A stretch of 64,000 bases of DNA from Neocallimastix lanati (nom. inval.) (GCA_016946835.1 JACVTC010000040.1:695001-759000); one strand, 5' to 3'. Counted from the first letter of the stretch, positions 13,560 through 27,817 are shown. Notes: generated from the sequence alone by a model not told the origin. Made by a program: numbers and translations.

Positions 13560-16500
13560 TTTTTTTAAACAAAAAAGGAGAAGTAAAAAAATGTGTTATG
13601 AAAAACTTCACTCCGACAAAGAACAAATAAATTAAATTTATGTTACGCAGTTCAAAAACGAACATAAATCTAAATAAATAAATTATAAATTTAAAATTAA
13701 AGTTTTTAAATATAACCAAATTTCATAAATTTAAATATCTATTATATTTTAAAGTATTAAAATTTCAATAATCAAAAATCAATAATTAACAATTTTATAA
13801 TTAATAAAATTATTAAAAAAGAAAACTGCATTGAAATATTTTTAAATTTTTTATTTATTTTTTTTACTTTTTTATTTTTTATTTTTTTAATCATTTATCC
13901 AAAAAAAAAAAAATTTTATTTTGTTATTATTTTTAATTTTGAAATTTTTATTAAATGATGAAAAGTATTTGGTATATTATTTATATTTTTTAATCATTAA
14001 AATAATAAAAAATGACATAAATATAAATTAATGTAATATATTTCAAAAGTTATTATATTTTTTATCATAATTAATGTATTCTTTTTTTTTTTTTTTTCCC
14101 TCATTTTTTTTAATTGGATTATTTTCTAAATATGTAATTATTAGTTTAATAATTTAAATATTAATATTTAATGTTGATATAATTTAATTTCTTTTTTTGT
14201 TATTTTTTTTAATGTATGATAATAAAAATTATATTTTTATAGTAAATATTAATAATATAATAATATCATTATCGATTATCAATTATTTATTTTTATATTT
14301 TCTATTGCTAATTATTTTAAATTTTTATATTACAATTTAAAATTTTTACAATTTTTAAATATATCATAGTTATTAATTATATTATTATTATTATTATCAT
14401 TAAGAATATATTTATCATATATATTTTATTATATTTTTATTATTATTATGAATATTTATTTGTTATAATATTTTATTTAATATATAAAATAAAAAGTATT
14501 AATTACTACAAATTAGTAATATTATATATTATTTTATCATTAACGAAATAAATTAATATTTTAGGATTTTTATTATAAATATTGATTATAATAAAAGTAA
14601 CAATAATAAATAATATTAATAATAACATTATTAGTAGTAAAAAAATAATGCTATAAATATTTATAGTATGAGATTTTAAATAATATAAAGTTATCTATTT
14701 TTTTAAAAAAAAAAAAATATAATTAAATATTCAATATATCTACATTTTACATAAATGTTTTAACAATCATTTTTATCTTTTTACTATAATTATAACTTTA
14801 ACATTATTATTATTATTAATAACTATTTCTATATATTATATATTGTTATTATTAATAACTATTTCTATATATTATTTATTATTATTATTGTTATTATTTA
14901 TGTTTTATTTACAAAAAATGTATTTTATATTTTTCATTAATGAGATAATAGATAATAAATAATTGACCTAACCTATTTACAAAAATATATACATAAGATA
15001 AAGTTAAATTATTACCTTAATTCTATAATGCCATGATTAAGATAGATATAAATGGTGTTTATTGATCCTTTTTATTTTCCTCCGAATCCTATTCGAGATT
15101 AATGAGTAAAGTATAAAAATGATAAAAATGATACTTTGTTAATAAACCAATTGAAATAGAATTTCAAAAAAAAAAAAAAAAAAAAAAAAAACTGTAGTCT
15201 AGTTACTAAAATTTTTATATGATAAGTAAGATCAAAAAAATTTACAAATAAAAAAAAAAAAAAAAAAAATTGAAGATATTACTAAGTTTAGCAAAATTTA
15301 AAAAAAAAAATTTAAATATTAAAACTATTTTAAAGAATACAATTATGATGAATATGAAAATATATCCAATACAAAATTTTATATATATTGTTAAAATATG
15401 TGAGTATGAATTTAATGTAATAAAATATAATGTATAATAATTAATGTATAATCCACTAATAATAACCATGAGTAGTAAATTCTAGAAATTCTTTATTAAA
15501 AGATATTATAAAGTTGACATAATTATAAATACTAGTTTTTCATCTGACTTTTAAAAGTAATTCTTTAGAAAAGAATCATATACCAGACACAATATTATGT
15601 CAAAGAAAATAAATTGGAATCTTTAATTATGATAATAATAGTTACTCATTATGTCAATTTTTAAAAAAACTAATAAAATTGATCAAATATTTAAAATGAT
15701 CGAGATTTCATAATTGAAGAAAGGCAAAAAAGTATAAAAGAAATATATTTAAAGTTCAATTAAACTCAAAATATATAGTATTTATTAATTCATTAGAGAA
15801 AAATACGCTTAAACATATATTAAAATAAATTATACAACCTCATATCCTATTGAAATTGTTTGTGGAAATCATAATTTTAGAATATTATTGACAATTTTCA
15901 TTATGTGTTTTAAATAAAAATATGTGAACATGAATTTAAAGTAATAAAATGTAATGTAACATAATTAATATACAAGGTACAATATATTATTATATAATCA
16001 TGTAAAATATATAATAAATTATATGCTAGAAACTCTTTACCATAAAATTTATTAATAAAATTTACGTAATTACATTCCCAATTCTTAGCATACTTATATA
16101 TATATTTAAAAATATTGATATATAAATCTTATTATTACTATGAATTGAAATTAAGAATTATAATTAATGTTAAAATTTTAATGATAATATTAATAAAAAT
16201 AAGAAAATTATAAAAAATAATCTTAAAGTAATATTCAGAGAATATAAAACAATATAAAAAAAATAAATGAGAAGAGAGAAAAAGAAATTCAATGATAAAG
16301 CAAATATTTTAATATAAAATATTATTACTCTTAATACGTACAACTTAAAATTAATAATAATTGACATAAAAAATATTTCATTTTTATATAAAATAAAATA
16401 AATAGTAGAAATAGTAGAATATTAATATAATTAAAGTACAAATTGAAAAAAAAATAAATTAAAATAAATTAAAATAAATAATGAAATAATATAAAAGAGT

Positions 16501-16605
16501 AAAATATTAATAAAAATAAAATAAAATAAAATAAAATAAATTGTAGAAATATTAAGTAAAGATTGAATAAAATAAATAGTAGAATATAAATATAAAGTAC
16601 AGATT

Positions 16606-17007
16606 GAATAAAATAAAATAAAATAAAATAAAATAAAATAAAATAAAATAAAATAAAATAAAATAAAATAAAATAAAATAAAATAAAATAAAATAAAATA
16701 AAATAAAATAAAATAAAATAAAATAAAATAAAATAAAATAAAATAAAATAAAATAAAATAAAATAAAATAAAATAAAATAAAATAAAATAAAATAAAATA
16801 AAATAAAATAAAATAAAATAAAATAAAATAAAATAAAATAAAATAAAATAAAATAAAATAAAATAAAATAAAATAAAATAAAATAAAATAAAATAAAATA
16901 AAATAAAATAAAATAAAATAAAATAAAATAAAATAAAATAAAATAAAATAAAATAAAATAAAATAAATAAAATAAAATAAAATAAAATAAAATAAAATAA
17001 AATAAAT
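16606..17007. repeat. AAAAT pentanucleotide array
   Basis: About 400 bp of near-perfect 5-bp AAAAT units (roughly 80 copies), with one 4-bp slip near 16965. On both sides (about 16531-16605 and 17008-17190) lie degenerate 40-60 bp units sharing the words GTAGAATATAAATATAA and GTACAGATTGAATAAAAT. The simple array therefore seems to have expanded inside an older minisatellite. Because 15 bp is five codons, the minus strand is open for 255 codons here; that frame is an artefact. Confidence 0.95.
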
Positions 17008-18031
17008 AGTAGAATATAAATATAAGTACAGATTGAATAAAATAAAATAAAATAAATTGTAGAAATATTAAGTGCAGATTGAATAAAATAAAAAAAAAAT
17101 AAAATAAGTTGTAGAAATATAAAGTACAGATTGAATAAAATAAAATAAAATAAGATAAAATAAGATAAAATAAAAAAGATAAAATAAATAGTTGACATAT
17201 GAATATAAAGTGAAGATTAAATCAAATTAATTAAATCAAATAAAATGAAATTAAAATATTAAAATAATATTATTAATTATAATAAAAATAAAGTTATAAT
17301 ACTAATGATAACGATTATACTAAAATAATAATAATATAAATAATATATAACAAATACAATAATACATTTGTTAAAAAGAAATATTAATTATTCTCAAAAA
17401 TTAATTTAATATCTAAAAGATTTAATGATTAATATATATATATCAATAGATTTTTTTTTTTTTTTTATATATATCAACAGAAAAGAAGAAAAAATCTAAA
17501 ATTGAATCTGAAAATTGGGTTTACTGATATAATCATGAAATTTCATAAAATCATTATTAATTTGGATCTCTCACAAAAAAATATAATGAACTGCACATTA
17601 TATTATTCAAACTTCGATAAAAATATAGTAAATTGGGTGAAGAAGAATATAAAAAAGAAAAGTTTTATAAAGAAAAAGATAGAAAAAGTATGAGAAAAGA
17701 AATAGATACTAAATCAATTACGTTTTATTAGAAAAAATATTACCAAATTTGCTTTTATTTTTTTAATATAATTTTATGAATATATTACAAATAATAATTT
17801 AAATAATATTAATATAAAAATATTTAAAATAGATCAAACTCTATATATTAGTTGTTTTAAGATTCTATAAAATTTATACGTTATAAATTTGAAAAGAATG
17901 AAATATAAACAATATATCAATTTACTTATGTATATCATATTTTATAATATTAATTTTCTTAACTATAAACGATTGAGATAAATTTATTAATCTATTTATT
18001 TTTTTATTTTATTTAATTTTATTTCTTTATC

Positions 18032-18293
18032 AATAAAGAAAAGATAATTAATTAAAAATATTAAATATGTGTACATTTGTGCAAAAGTGCTCTATTATAG
18101 TTTATTCTATTTATTAATATTATTGTTTCATTCTATTTATTTTTATCATTTTTATTATAATTAATAAAGAAAAGATAATTAATTAAAAATATTAAATATG
18201 TGTACATTTGTACAAAAGTGCTCTATTATAGTTTATTCTATTTATTAATATTATTGTTTCATTCTATTTATTTTTATCATTTTTATTATTATT
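18032..18293. repeat. Tandem duplication, 2 x 131 bp
   Basis: Two almost identical copies begin at 18032 and 18163, each starting AATAAAGAAAAGATAATTAA and containing GTGTACATTTGT and GTGCTCTATTATAG. One visible difference is GTGCAAAAG versus GTACAAAAG. Confidence 0.93.
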
Positions 18294-18434
18294 ATTATTG
18301 TTATTATTATTATTATTATTTATAATATTTATAATTTCAATTTTTTTGCTTTTTTTGATTTTTTGTTTGATTCTTTTTTTGGTTTGCTTATATATATATA
18401 TATATATATAGTATTTTTAAATAGTCTTTTTGTT

Positions 18435-18692
18435 TGTGTTTTTATTTTTTCTATATTGTATTTAATTTTTCTATTTTAATTTTATTCATTATTCTAATTT
18501 GAATGATATCAAAATATTATTGTGTTTTTATTTTTTCTATATTGTATTTAATTTTTCTATTTTAATTTTATTCATTATTCTAATTTGAATGATATCAAAA
18601 TACTATTGTGTTTTTATTTTTTCTATATTGTATTTAATTTTTCTATTTTAATTTTATTCATTATTCTAATTTGAATGATATCAAAATATTAT
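18435..18692. repeat. Minisatellite, 3 x 86 bp
   Basis: Three near-identical units start at 18435, 18521 and 18607, each beginning TGTGTTTTTATTTTTTC and ending GAATGATATCAAAATA. Only single-base differences are seen. Confidence 0.94.
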
Positions 18693-19201
18693 AATAAATA
18701 AAATATAAAATAAAAAAATATAATATTCAATAAAAATTATAATATTTAAAAAAAAAATATATATATATATATAATTATTAAATTATTTCTATCTAATATA
18801 TATAATTATTAAATTATTTCTATCTATATATTCTATATATATTTATTAATATGTTTTTATATATTTTTGAAAATTTATATTTATTTTTTATTTTTAATTT
18901 TAACCAATAGAGTTAAAAATTTAAAAAAGTTTTAATAGATTTAATTTTATTATTTTTATTATTAAATTATTAAATAAATTATAATATATATATAACATAT
19001 ATATATTTTAATTTCTTCCTCTTTTTTTTTTTTTTTTTTTTTTTTTCTTTCTATAAATTATTATTATTATTATTTAGTTTTCACTTATTAAAATGCTTTT
19101 TATTCTTACAATTAAAATAATATTTATCAATTTATCAAAATCTTATCAATATATATCAATATTCTTTCTATATATATATTACATATTCTTTGCTATTAGT
19201 T

Positions 19202-21991
19202 CTAATATCTTTTATTTCCTATTTGGTACCCTTTAGATTGAGATGTATAAGAGGACGACATTTTTTGATTCATAATTGGTCTTTTATTATTCTCAATTTT
19301 TGAATTATCATTAAAATCGAAATCATTAAATTGATCATATGGATTTACTAATTCTCCTTTAGAACCAAAATAATTCACAGTATTCAATTGATTCATATGA
19401 TTAATTTTGAAAAGTGGTGTATAATCTTTAATATTATTTAAAGGTGGAGTATTTGCTAGAATGAAATTCGTATTCTTTTTTGTTTCATTTAAAAAGTTTA
19501 TATAACTACTAGCATAATCTGAATTATTGATATCTGAATCACTATCATCATCTCTTATGGATATTTTATTAGATTGCTTTAATTTTATTTTATCGTAATT
19601 ATTGTTGTATTTTCCACTATTATTACTACTGTTATTAATAAAACTTTTTTCTGAAGGTAAAGAAGAATAACTCTTGCTCTTTTTATGATTTGAAAAGAAA
19701 TTAAAGATATTCTTTTTATTTCCTTTACTTTCTTGCATATTACGTGAACGGTCACTATTCGTTCTATTATGGCTTTTTTCAAATACAGGAAAATCCATAT
19801 CTGAATTTCTTCTTTTTAAATCATGAGAATTCTTATTTGTTTGTGATGATAATCTACTAATAGTTGAGAATTTTGTTGATGGTGAATTATAGGTTAATTT
19901 GTTATAGGTGGAAAGGTTATCGTAATCGTAGTCTCCTTCAAGTGGTCGATTAAGAATATCTTCTAATATACTGAGACCAGAGAATTCTTGAGAGAATTTC
20001 TTAAGATCAGAGATTTCATTTATTATTTCCATATTCTTGCTTTCTCCAATGGTTATGAATTTATTATTTTCATTTTTCATATTATCAAAAGGTAATTGTG
20101 CTTTCTTTTGAACATTTAAATCTATTAATTTAGTAGATGGGGAATTTTTACCTTCATGATCTTGGATATATGAAGTAGAAAATTTATTATTTATAACATT
20201 AGAAGCTAATGGACTACTACGACTATTACTTCTGACTAAAGGACTTCCATAATTACTATTTTTACTAGAAATTGAACTATTTTTTATACAAAGACTATCA
20301 TTGGATGAAGACTTATTTCTTCTATGAGTATGAGAACTTCTTCTGTGTCTTGAAGAAGAATGACGTTTTTCCTTACTTTTACTTTCTCTATATTCTTTAT
20401 CTTTGATTCTACTTTCTCTATGTTCTTTATTTTTACCTCTACTTTCTCTATGTTCTTTATTTTTACTTCTACTTTCTCTACGTTCTCTATTTTTTCTTTC
20501 TTTACTTCTACTTTCTCTATGTTCTTTTTCCTTATCACTTCTTGTTCGTGATAATGAACGATATTTACCTTCACCATCATTATTTCGAGAAGATGAATTA
20601 TCTCTATGTTTAGATCTGGATCTTGATCTAGATAAGGATCTAGATCTAGACCTTGATTTTCTTTTTTCTTCGGATGTTTCTTTCATTTCACCGTTTCTTG
20701 ATAGAGAACGATAAAGACTTCCATGTGTACTTCTTGAATGAGAACGATGTACTCTTTCTTCATTTTTTTCAAAGGTTTCAGTATTCTTTGATTTTAAAAT
20801 ATTCCTATATTCGTTAAAATCGCATGCAAGAGGAGACATCAAATCAAATTGACTATAGACAAAAGAATTTTTATCATCATCTTCATATAAATTATAATTA
20901 TTTTTGTCTATTCCAGCATTTCTTATTGTTGAAAGATCATAAAGATTATAAGTATCCTTTTTAGGAGAAGTACATACATAAAATTTTTCATCCTTTGCAG
21001 GACTAATAATCATGTCATAAAAACTGTAAATATCCTTACTAGGTGATGAAGAGTTATAAAGTTCTTCATCCTTTGTTGGACTATTAATCATACTTCTTGG
21101 CAATGTATTACTTCTAGACCTATTATTTTCAACTTTCTTAATATCAATTCTTCTTGGTAAAGAATAACTACGTGATTTATTTTGGTTTTCAATATTATTA
21201 AAGAATGAAAATTCTTCATTATCACTATCATTATAAATATCTCTTTTTCCTGTTTTTTTATTAGATACCCTTCTCTCAATTTCTGTTTTATTTGAATGTT
21301 CATAACTATTTGATGAAGATAAACTTTCTTTAGAAGAATTTGAATGCTTAAATAGAAAATTCTTGGAATAATCAATTACATCATTAGAAAGCTTTCCTGG
21401 AACTATTATAGGTGAATCATTAGGATTAAAATCTAAATCATTATATAATTTATTATATGACTTTTCATTCTTAGTATTTGATATTTTGGTATCATCTTCA
21501 TCTTCATCCTTACTATCATTAAATTTTGCGCTTAAATCTTTATAATCCTTTTCATAATCAAATATAAAGCTTTCTCTTGATGCGCGAATTAATTTTCTTG
21601 TATATTCTTCAGAATTAAGAATACCTAAGGTTACACTTTCACTAAATTCATTATTTTGATTAATTTCTTTTTTTTCTTTTGACTCTACTTCTTCAAATTT
21701 AAGAGATAATTGTAATTCAGTATTATTATTTAAATATGTCTTTTGGGTAGTCAATGATGAAGAAATAGACGAATTGGATGGAGTTTGCCCATAACCAAAA
21801 AGTGAATGATAGGAACTTGAAATTGAACCATCTGCCTTATTAGATAAAGGTTTTATTGCTATTGGTTTACTATTTCCATTACTATTATTTCTAGTATGAA
21901 GAGCAATATTAACTGGAACTTTACTAGAAATTCTTGCTGGGAATTTCTGTAAATTCTTTTCATATGAATCAGTATATGAATCTTTATTCAT
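19202..21991 (-). CDS. Ser/Arg-rich low-complexity protein, function unknown
   Basis: A complete 929-aa frame from ATG at 21991. I do not recognise the family. The protein is hydrophilic, with no membrane segment or signal peptide, and is rich in Ser, Asn, Asp, Lys and Arg. Around residues 440-470 there is an SR-type stretch (RSRSRSLSRSRSRSK). Residues about 475-540 hold five or six tandem copies of a 10-residue unit of the form EHRESRxKxK, followed by a basic His/Arg/Ser block (RHSSSRHRRSSHTHRR). Another duplicated motif, SP(T/S/A)KDE, occurs near 300-345. Dense Arg-Ser and Ser-Pro content suggests a phosphorylated nuclear or scaffold protein, but no RNA-recognition or kinase domain is visible, so it should not be called a splicing factor. 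A 20-nt A-run lies just upstream of the start. Confidence 0.8.
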   Translation of the reverse strand: MNKDSYTDSYEKNLQKFPARISSKVPVNIALHTRNNSNGNSKPIAIKPLSNKADGSISSSYHSLFGYGQTPSNSSISSSLTTQKTYLNNNTELQLSLKFEEVESKEKKEINQNNEFSESVTLGILNSEEYTRKLIRASRESFIFDYEKDYKDLSAKFNDSKDEDEDDTKISNTKNEKSYNKLYNDLDFNPNDSPIIVPGKLSNDVIDYSKNFLFKHSNSSKESLSSSNSYEHSNKTEIERRVSNKKTGKRDIYNDSDNEEFSFFNNIENQNKSRSYSLPRRIDIKKVENNRSRSNTLPRSMINSPTKDEELYNSSSPSKDIYSFYDMIISPAKDEKFYVCTSPKKDTYNLYDLSTIRNAGIDKNNYNLYEDDDKNSFVYSQFDLMSPLACDFNEYRNILKSKNTETFEKNEERVHRSHSRSTHGSLYRSLSRNGEMKETSEEKRKSRSRSRSLSRSRSRSKHRDNSSSRNNDGEGKYRSLSRTRSDKEKEHRESRSKERKNRERRESRSKNKEHRESRGKNKEHRESRIKDKEYRESKSKEKRHSSSRHRRSSHTHRRNKSSSNDSLCIKNSSISSKNSNYGSPLVRSNSRSSPLASNVINNKFSTSYIQDHEGKNSPSTKLIDLNVQKKAQLPFDNMKNENNKFITIGESKNMEIINEISDLKKFSQEFSGLSILEDILNRPLEGDYDYDNLSTYNKLTYNSPSTKFSTISRLSSQTNKNSHDLKRRNSDMDFPVFEKSHNRTNSDRSRNMQESKGNKKNIFNFFSNHKKSKSYSSLPSEKSFINNSSNNSGKYNNNYDKIKLKQSNKISIRDDDSDSDINNSDYASSYINFLNETKKNTNFILANTPPLNNIKDYTPLFKINHMNQLNTVNYFGSKGELVNPYDQFNDFDFNDNSKIENNKRPIMNQKMSSSYTSQSKGYQIGNKRY
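20380..20560 (-). repeat. In-frame 30-bp coding repeat (EHRESR units)
   Basis: Tandem units of about 30 bp inside the 929-aa gene, visible on the plus strand as repeated TTTCTCTATGTTCTTTAT blocks. They encode EHRESR-type decapeptides. The repeat also opens shadow frames on both strands. Confidence 0.88.
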
Positions 21992-22117
21992 AATATAAGA
22001 ATTTTTCTGACTTTAAAAAAAAAAAAAAAAAAAAAAAGATAATTAAGAAATAAGGTAGTTTTTGAATTGTTAATAGCGTTTGAATAAGAAAAAAGAATAT
22101 GAGTTTTTATTTTTTCA

Positions 22118-22358
22118 TAAAGTTTATATATTGCATTTAATATATTTTTATATAGTTATTACTTCTAATTTTTATTATTTATTGTCCTATTTTAAAGTAT
22201 ATTATTATTGTTTTTTCATAAATTATATATATATATATGATTAAATTTTTTTTTTTTTAATATTTTATAAATTGCATTTAATATATTTCTATATAGTTAT
22301 TACTTCTAATTTTTATTATTTATTGTCCTATTGTAAAGTATATTATTATTGTTTCGTA
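22118..22358. repeat. Imperfect tandem duplication, period 141 bp
   Basis: The block TTGCATTTAATATATTT...TATAGTTATTACTTCTAATTT...TATTGTCCTATT occurs at about 22131 and again at about 22272 with few differences, a 141-bp period. It lies just upstream of the 929-aa gene. Confidence 0.88.
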
Positions 22359-23101
22359 AGTATTCCTAATAAACAACAATAAATACTTAACAATTTGATT
22401 ATTTTAATTTTATTTTTTGCTTTTATTTTTGCTTTTATTTTGTTTGTTTTAATTTTAATTAAATTCTATTAATGATTTATATTTTAATTTTTGAATATTA
22501 ATTAATTAACTTTAAATAAAATGATTTATATAAAAATAAATGATTTTATTTAAATCTGAAGTTTTTATACATATATGTATTAGAAATTATTTACTTTTTA
22601 CTTTATTTTTATTTGTTAATATTATTTTAAACAATTAAATACTTTATTTTTCATATATTTACTAAAATTTTTATTTTGAATTATTCTCATACTTCATATA
22701 TTTCGCATTAAAAAATATATTAGTATATATTATTTAATTGTTAATATTTATTATATTTTTATTGTAATATAAATTAAGAACTTTTTTCAATGTACATTTA
22801 ATTTATTTATTTTTGTTTCTGTTTTTATTATTATTATTATTATTTTATTTTTTATTTTATTTTATTTATATTTTTTTTTATAATTTTTAATTTCTTTATA
22901 TATAATTAAAAAATAATAACATTTATACTATTTTTCTTAATAAATATTAAAAATGTTTATTAGTAATATATGATATATAACAATTATTATTTAAAAAAAA
23001 GTTTTAATAAAAGTTTCTAAATATTGACAATTAGAATTTAAAATGTTTTAATTTTAAAAATAATTTGATATTATTATGTTTTTATAAATAATATATTTAT
23101 A

Positions 23102-23145
<44 letters not shown>

Positions 23146-26100
23146 GAAGTTTATTATGGTATTTTTTTAATTTTTTTTTATTGTTTTTTTTTTTTTTTTT
23201 TCTTGTTAAAAGTTTTAAATAAAATGCTTAATTCTTAACAAGAAAAATATATATATATATAAATTTTTAGACCTAAAAAGTTTATATAGTGGGGATGAAA
23301 AATTATATTATTTTTTTTAACTAATATTTTATTAATTTATATTATATTTAAAAATATATAGTTATATTAAATTATATAAAAATAATATAACTTTATTGAT
23401 TATAATTTATAATTTATAATTTATAATATGATAATAATATAAAATACAACAAAAGATAAATGAACTATTTAATTTCTGCTTAAATATAGTAATTAAAAAA
23501 TATTTATATATATATACATATATATATAAATAAATAACATGCATAATATGCTTTAATTTTTAGATTTATTAAAAAGTATTATTAAATATTTATTATTTAT
23601 TTTTAAAATAATTATTTATTGAAATAAATTTTAAATAAATTATAATATATTATTTAATATATTATATAAAAATAATATTAAATTCAATATTAAATAGTAG
23701 TAATTTCTTAAAAGAAGAAAAAATAATACAATTAATAATAAAAAAATAAATAAATAAATAAAAATTAAAAATATGAAAATTAAAAATGTGAATATATAAT
23801 TAATATATGAAATATTAATATGATTTATATATGCTAAAATTAAATATTATATATTAATATATTTTAATAAAATATTTCATACAAACACTATATTTATCTA
23901 TTCATTTCAAATCATTTTTTATAATTTTGTAACTAACCGCAAAGAATATAAAAATAAAAATTGTTTTTTTTTTTTAAAAAAATTTCCAAATAAATTTCCA
24001 ATTAATATTCATGTTTTTATTATTTGAGTTTATATTATATTTATATATATTTTTATTTTCAAATTATATATTAATATTTACTAGTTTTATATTAATTAAT
24101 TAAATGTTAAATCATTTAAATATATTATTGTATATATTAAATAAAAAAAAATTAATTTTAAATTCTATTAAAAACCATTTTAATTATAATTTTGATTGAA
24201 TATTTATATATATTAAATAAATTAAATAGTCATTATATTAATTTTAAATACTATAAATTTTTTTTTAAAATAAAAAAAATAAACAATTAAATAAACTTTG
24301 AGATTTAATAATGAACACCTAACCAACTTTTATTTATATTAAAATTATATTATAAATATATTATAAATACATTATAATATATAGAAATGTTAAAAGTAAA
24401 ATTATATTAAAATATATATCAATATTTAAATATGGAATTTTAGTTTATATTAAAATTATATTGGTAATATAATTTTCAAATATTGATATTAGGATAAACC
24501 AAATAAATATTTATATAAAATAATATAAAATTTTAATAAACTATAATATATATAATTGGTAAGTGAGTACAAGGTAACACATGTAATATTACACAGAAAT
24601 ATTAAAGAAACATTTTTTTTTTAAAAAATAATTTTTTTTTATATTCTTTTTTTTTTTTTTATTAATCATTATTACATTTGTGATTAGTAATCTTTATTAT
24701 TAAAATTTTATTAATTTAAGTTCTTATATGATATCTGCCGTTTCAATATAATTTTTATATTGAAAATAAAATTTTGTTAATTATTCAAAAAAAAATATAT
24801 ACATATATATTTTAATAGATAGAATTTTGAATTCTTTTTTTTTTAGAAGACCTGTTCTATTTTTAATTATTTTTTTTTTTTTTTTAATCGTTACACGAAT
24901 GTATAAGATTTATTTCATTCCAATAACCCAACATTTATTTTATTTATTTATTTTATTTATAAAATTCCAATTTACAAATTTATAAAAAAAATTAAATATT
25001 TTTCAAATATTTTGATTTTTAAAATTATTAAAATATTTATTAATAATTAAATTAATATTATATTATATATACTTTTCGAATAAATTTTAAAATTTTGTTT
25101 ATTTTAAAAAAAAATAATAAAATAAAAATGTATTGTATACACACATTTTCTTTAAGGATACAAAATTTTCATTTTTAATCATTATTAGTAGTATCATTGC
25201 TATTTCTATTATTTATTTATTTATTATTATTATTATTATTTATTACTAATTATTAACTATTTATTATTTTTACTATTACAATTATTATTATTATCATTAT
25301 TATCATTATTATTATTATTGTTGTTGTTGTTATAGGCTTATTGTTTAAAATTAATATATTTAAATTTTTTAAGATTTATGTTACTTTATCCATAACATCT
25401 TTTAATAGTAATTTGTTATTTAAAAGCAAAATACCAAAAAAATAAAAAATTATATATATAATATATAATAATTAGTAATAGTAATATTAAATAAAATGGA
25501 TACTATGTATAATAAATATTATATTAATTTACAAAAATTTGCCGTTCAATATAGAATATATATATTAAGAAAGGTATTAAATTTATACAATTTTTTAATT
25601 TTTAAATTTTTTTTTTTTTGATTGTTTGTTTGTTTGCTTGTTTATAATTTAGCCGTACGGTATAAATAATTATCTTCCTTTTCTTCTTTTCTTTTTTTTG
25701 ATTATATTAAATATAACTTGTATATATATATAAAAATTTAGTAAAGAAGTGTTAAGTAACTGTTAATTTCATTATTATAAAATATTTCTAGTATTTTATT
25801 ATTTTTGCTATATTTCTAAAGAAAATTTACTTATCATAATGCACTTTAATTGTAAATTTTAATAACCATATTTTAAAATATTTCAAATTAGCAATATATA
25901 AATTGGGAAAAACATAAAAATTAAAGTTAATTATAAAAATATTTTAAAAAAGATAATAAAATTATATAAATATATATGATAATAATTAAATAATATATTT
26001 GAATTTTTTTTTTTTTTTTTTTAAAAAAAATTATTTTATTTATTATTTGATTAAAATATGGAATAAAAATGTGGTACTTTATGTAAACAATTTTTGGTAC

Positions 26101-26396
26101 TTATTTATAATAAAATAACTATAATCAATAATCATTTTATAATATTTTATATTTGTTATGAATATTATAATAATTTCATTTAATAAATTCATCATCATTA
26201 ACATTTTGATGTGATAATATTAAAATTGAATTATAGAAATACATTTTAAATACGTATATAAAATTTTCAAAATATACAAAATATACATAATAAATAAATA
26301 AATACTTTTGAAATAAAAAAAATAAAAAAGTAACAATATATATTTAATCCACAATTAATTTAACAATAATTATTGACAATTTCAAATTTGTATATA

Positions 26397-26399
26397 AAA

Positions 26400-26454
<55 letters not shown>

Positions 26455-26456
26455 AT
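26397..26456. repeat. AAAT tetranucleotide microsatellite
   Basis: About 15 pure AAAT units. Flanking sequence beginning ATCCACAATTAATTT occurs on both sides (about 26347 and 26459), so the array sits between imperfect direct repeats of about 110-bp period. Confidence 0.93.
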
Positions 26457-27558
26457 ACAATCCACAATTAATTTTAAAATAACTATCAACAGTTTCAATT
26501 TTGCGTATATTTTATTTATTACTTCTATATATATATCATACTCTATTATAAATATTTATGAAAGTATTAAGAATATACATATATATATATGTAAATAACA
26601 ATAGATGATAATAAATAAATAAAATAATAGTATCAATTATTAATTATAAAGTATGAACTATGAATATCAAATATAATTATTGAATATCTATCATATAAAA
26701 TATTAAATAATATCTAATAGAAAAGTTCATTCAAAATTAAATATAATTTTAAGATTTTATTCCAGATATACTAATTATTTATTATACGATTTAGAAATTA
26801 ATAAATATGATAAAAAGGGAATGGTTATGAAATAATTCACAATATATTTAAAAAAAAAAATTATCAAAAATGAAATGTTCCCCTTATATTTTAGTAATAT
26901 TATTAATATATTTATTTATTATTTATTATTTATATTATTTATATTATTTATTATTTATTATTTATTATTTATTATTTATTATTTGTTATTTATTTATAAC
27001 AAAAGTACACTAAAAAATAATAATAAAAAAATTTAAACATCTAATTAAAATTAAATATACATTTGTTTAATTATATATATATATATATATTTTTTTTTTA
27101 AATATATAAATATAAATATATTATTTATTAAAAGTAAAAATTATTTATATTTTATATTTTTTTATTTTTCAATGATATTATTAATAAAAAAAAATATAAA
27201 AAGTAATATATAAATTTTTTTTAATATTATTATAATTATATTATTTGAAAACTATATTGATCAATAATATTATTTAAAAATTATATTGATCAATAACTAT
27301 TCAAATTAATATATATATATATATTTATTTATATTTTATTATTAATTTGTATAATATAATTCTTTATACCAAATTTAATCTATTTTTAATAATTATTATT
27401 TATACTCCTATTAATATCATTTCAATAGATATGATAAATATGATCTACACTATTGTAAGTGTGGAAGGAAACTCAATCTTTTCTATCTTTATTTATTCTA
27501 GAATGATTTTATTTAAATAAAACAAAATAACAATTTATTTATTTATTATATTTTATAT

Positions 27559-27562
27559 TTAA

Positions 27563-27632
<70 letters not shown>

Positions 27633-27644
27633 TTTATTAGTATT

Positions 27645-27708
<64 letters not shown>

Positions 27709-27782
27709 TTATTATTTATTATTCTATTATTTATTATTATTATTATTTTTTATCATTTTATTATTATTATTATTATTATTAT

Positions 27783-27816
<34 letters not shown>

Positions 27817-27817
27817 T
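27559..27817. repeat. TTA microsatellite ending in a TTA/TAA inverted repeat
   Basis: A long, slightly interrupted TTA tract that switches at about 27786 to TAA units. The last 55 bp therefore form a near-perfect inverted repeat able to fold on itself. The 60-codon minus-strand frame of Tyr and Asn runs here is an artefact. Confidence 0.93.

Larger units (their letters stand above)
12937..19201. other. AT-rich intergenic spacer
   Basis: This 6.3-kb stretch separates two minus-strand genes. It holds homopolymer A and T runs (for example A-runs near 13530, 15165 and 15250), a TTA microsatellite, the AAAAT array and two tandem minisatellites, listed separately. Short open frames here are low-complexity (poly-Lys, poly-Ile or Phe/Leu/Ile strings) and show no recognisable domain. 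I saw no tRNA or structured RNA in it. Confidence 0.7.

Noticed and set aside
16431-17198. 255-codon minus-strand frame of Phe/Leu/Ile/Tyr
   Set aside because: It is produced by the AAAAT array: five codons per 15 bp contain no stop. Not a membrane protein gene.
20360-20714. Plus-strand Leu/Ser/Phe frames
   Set aside because: Shadows of the EHRESR coding repeat of the 929-aa gene.
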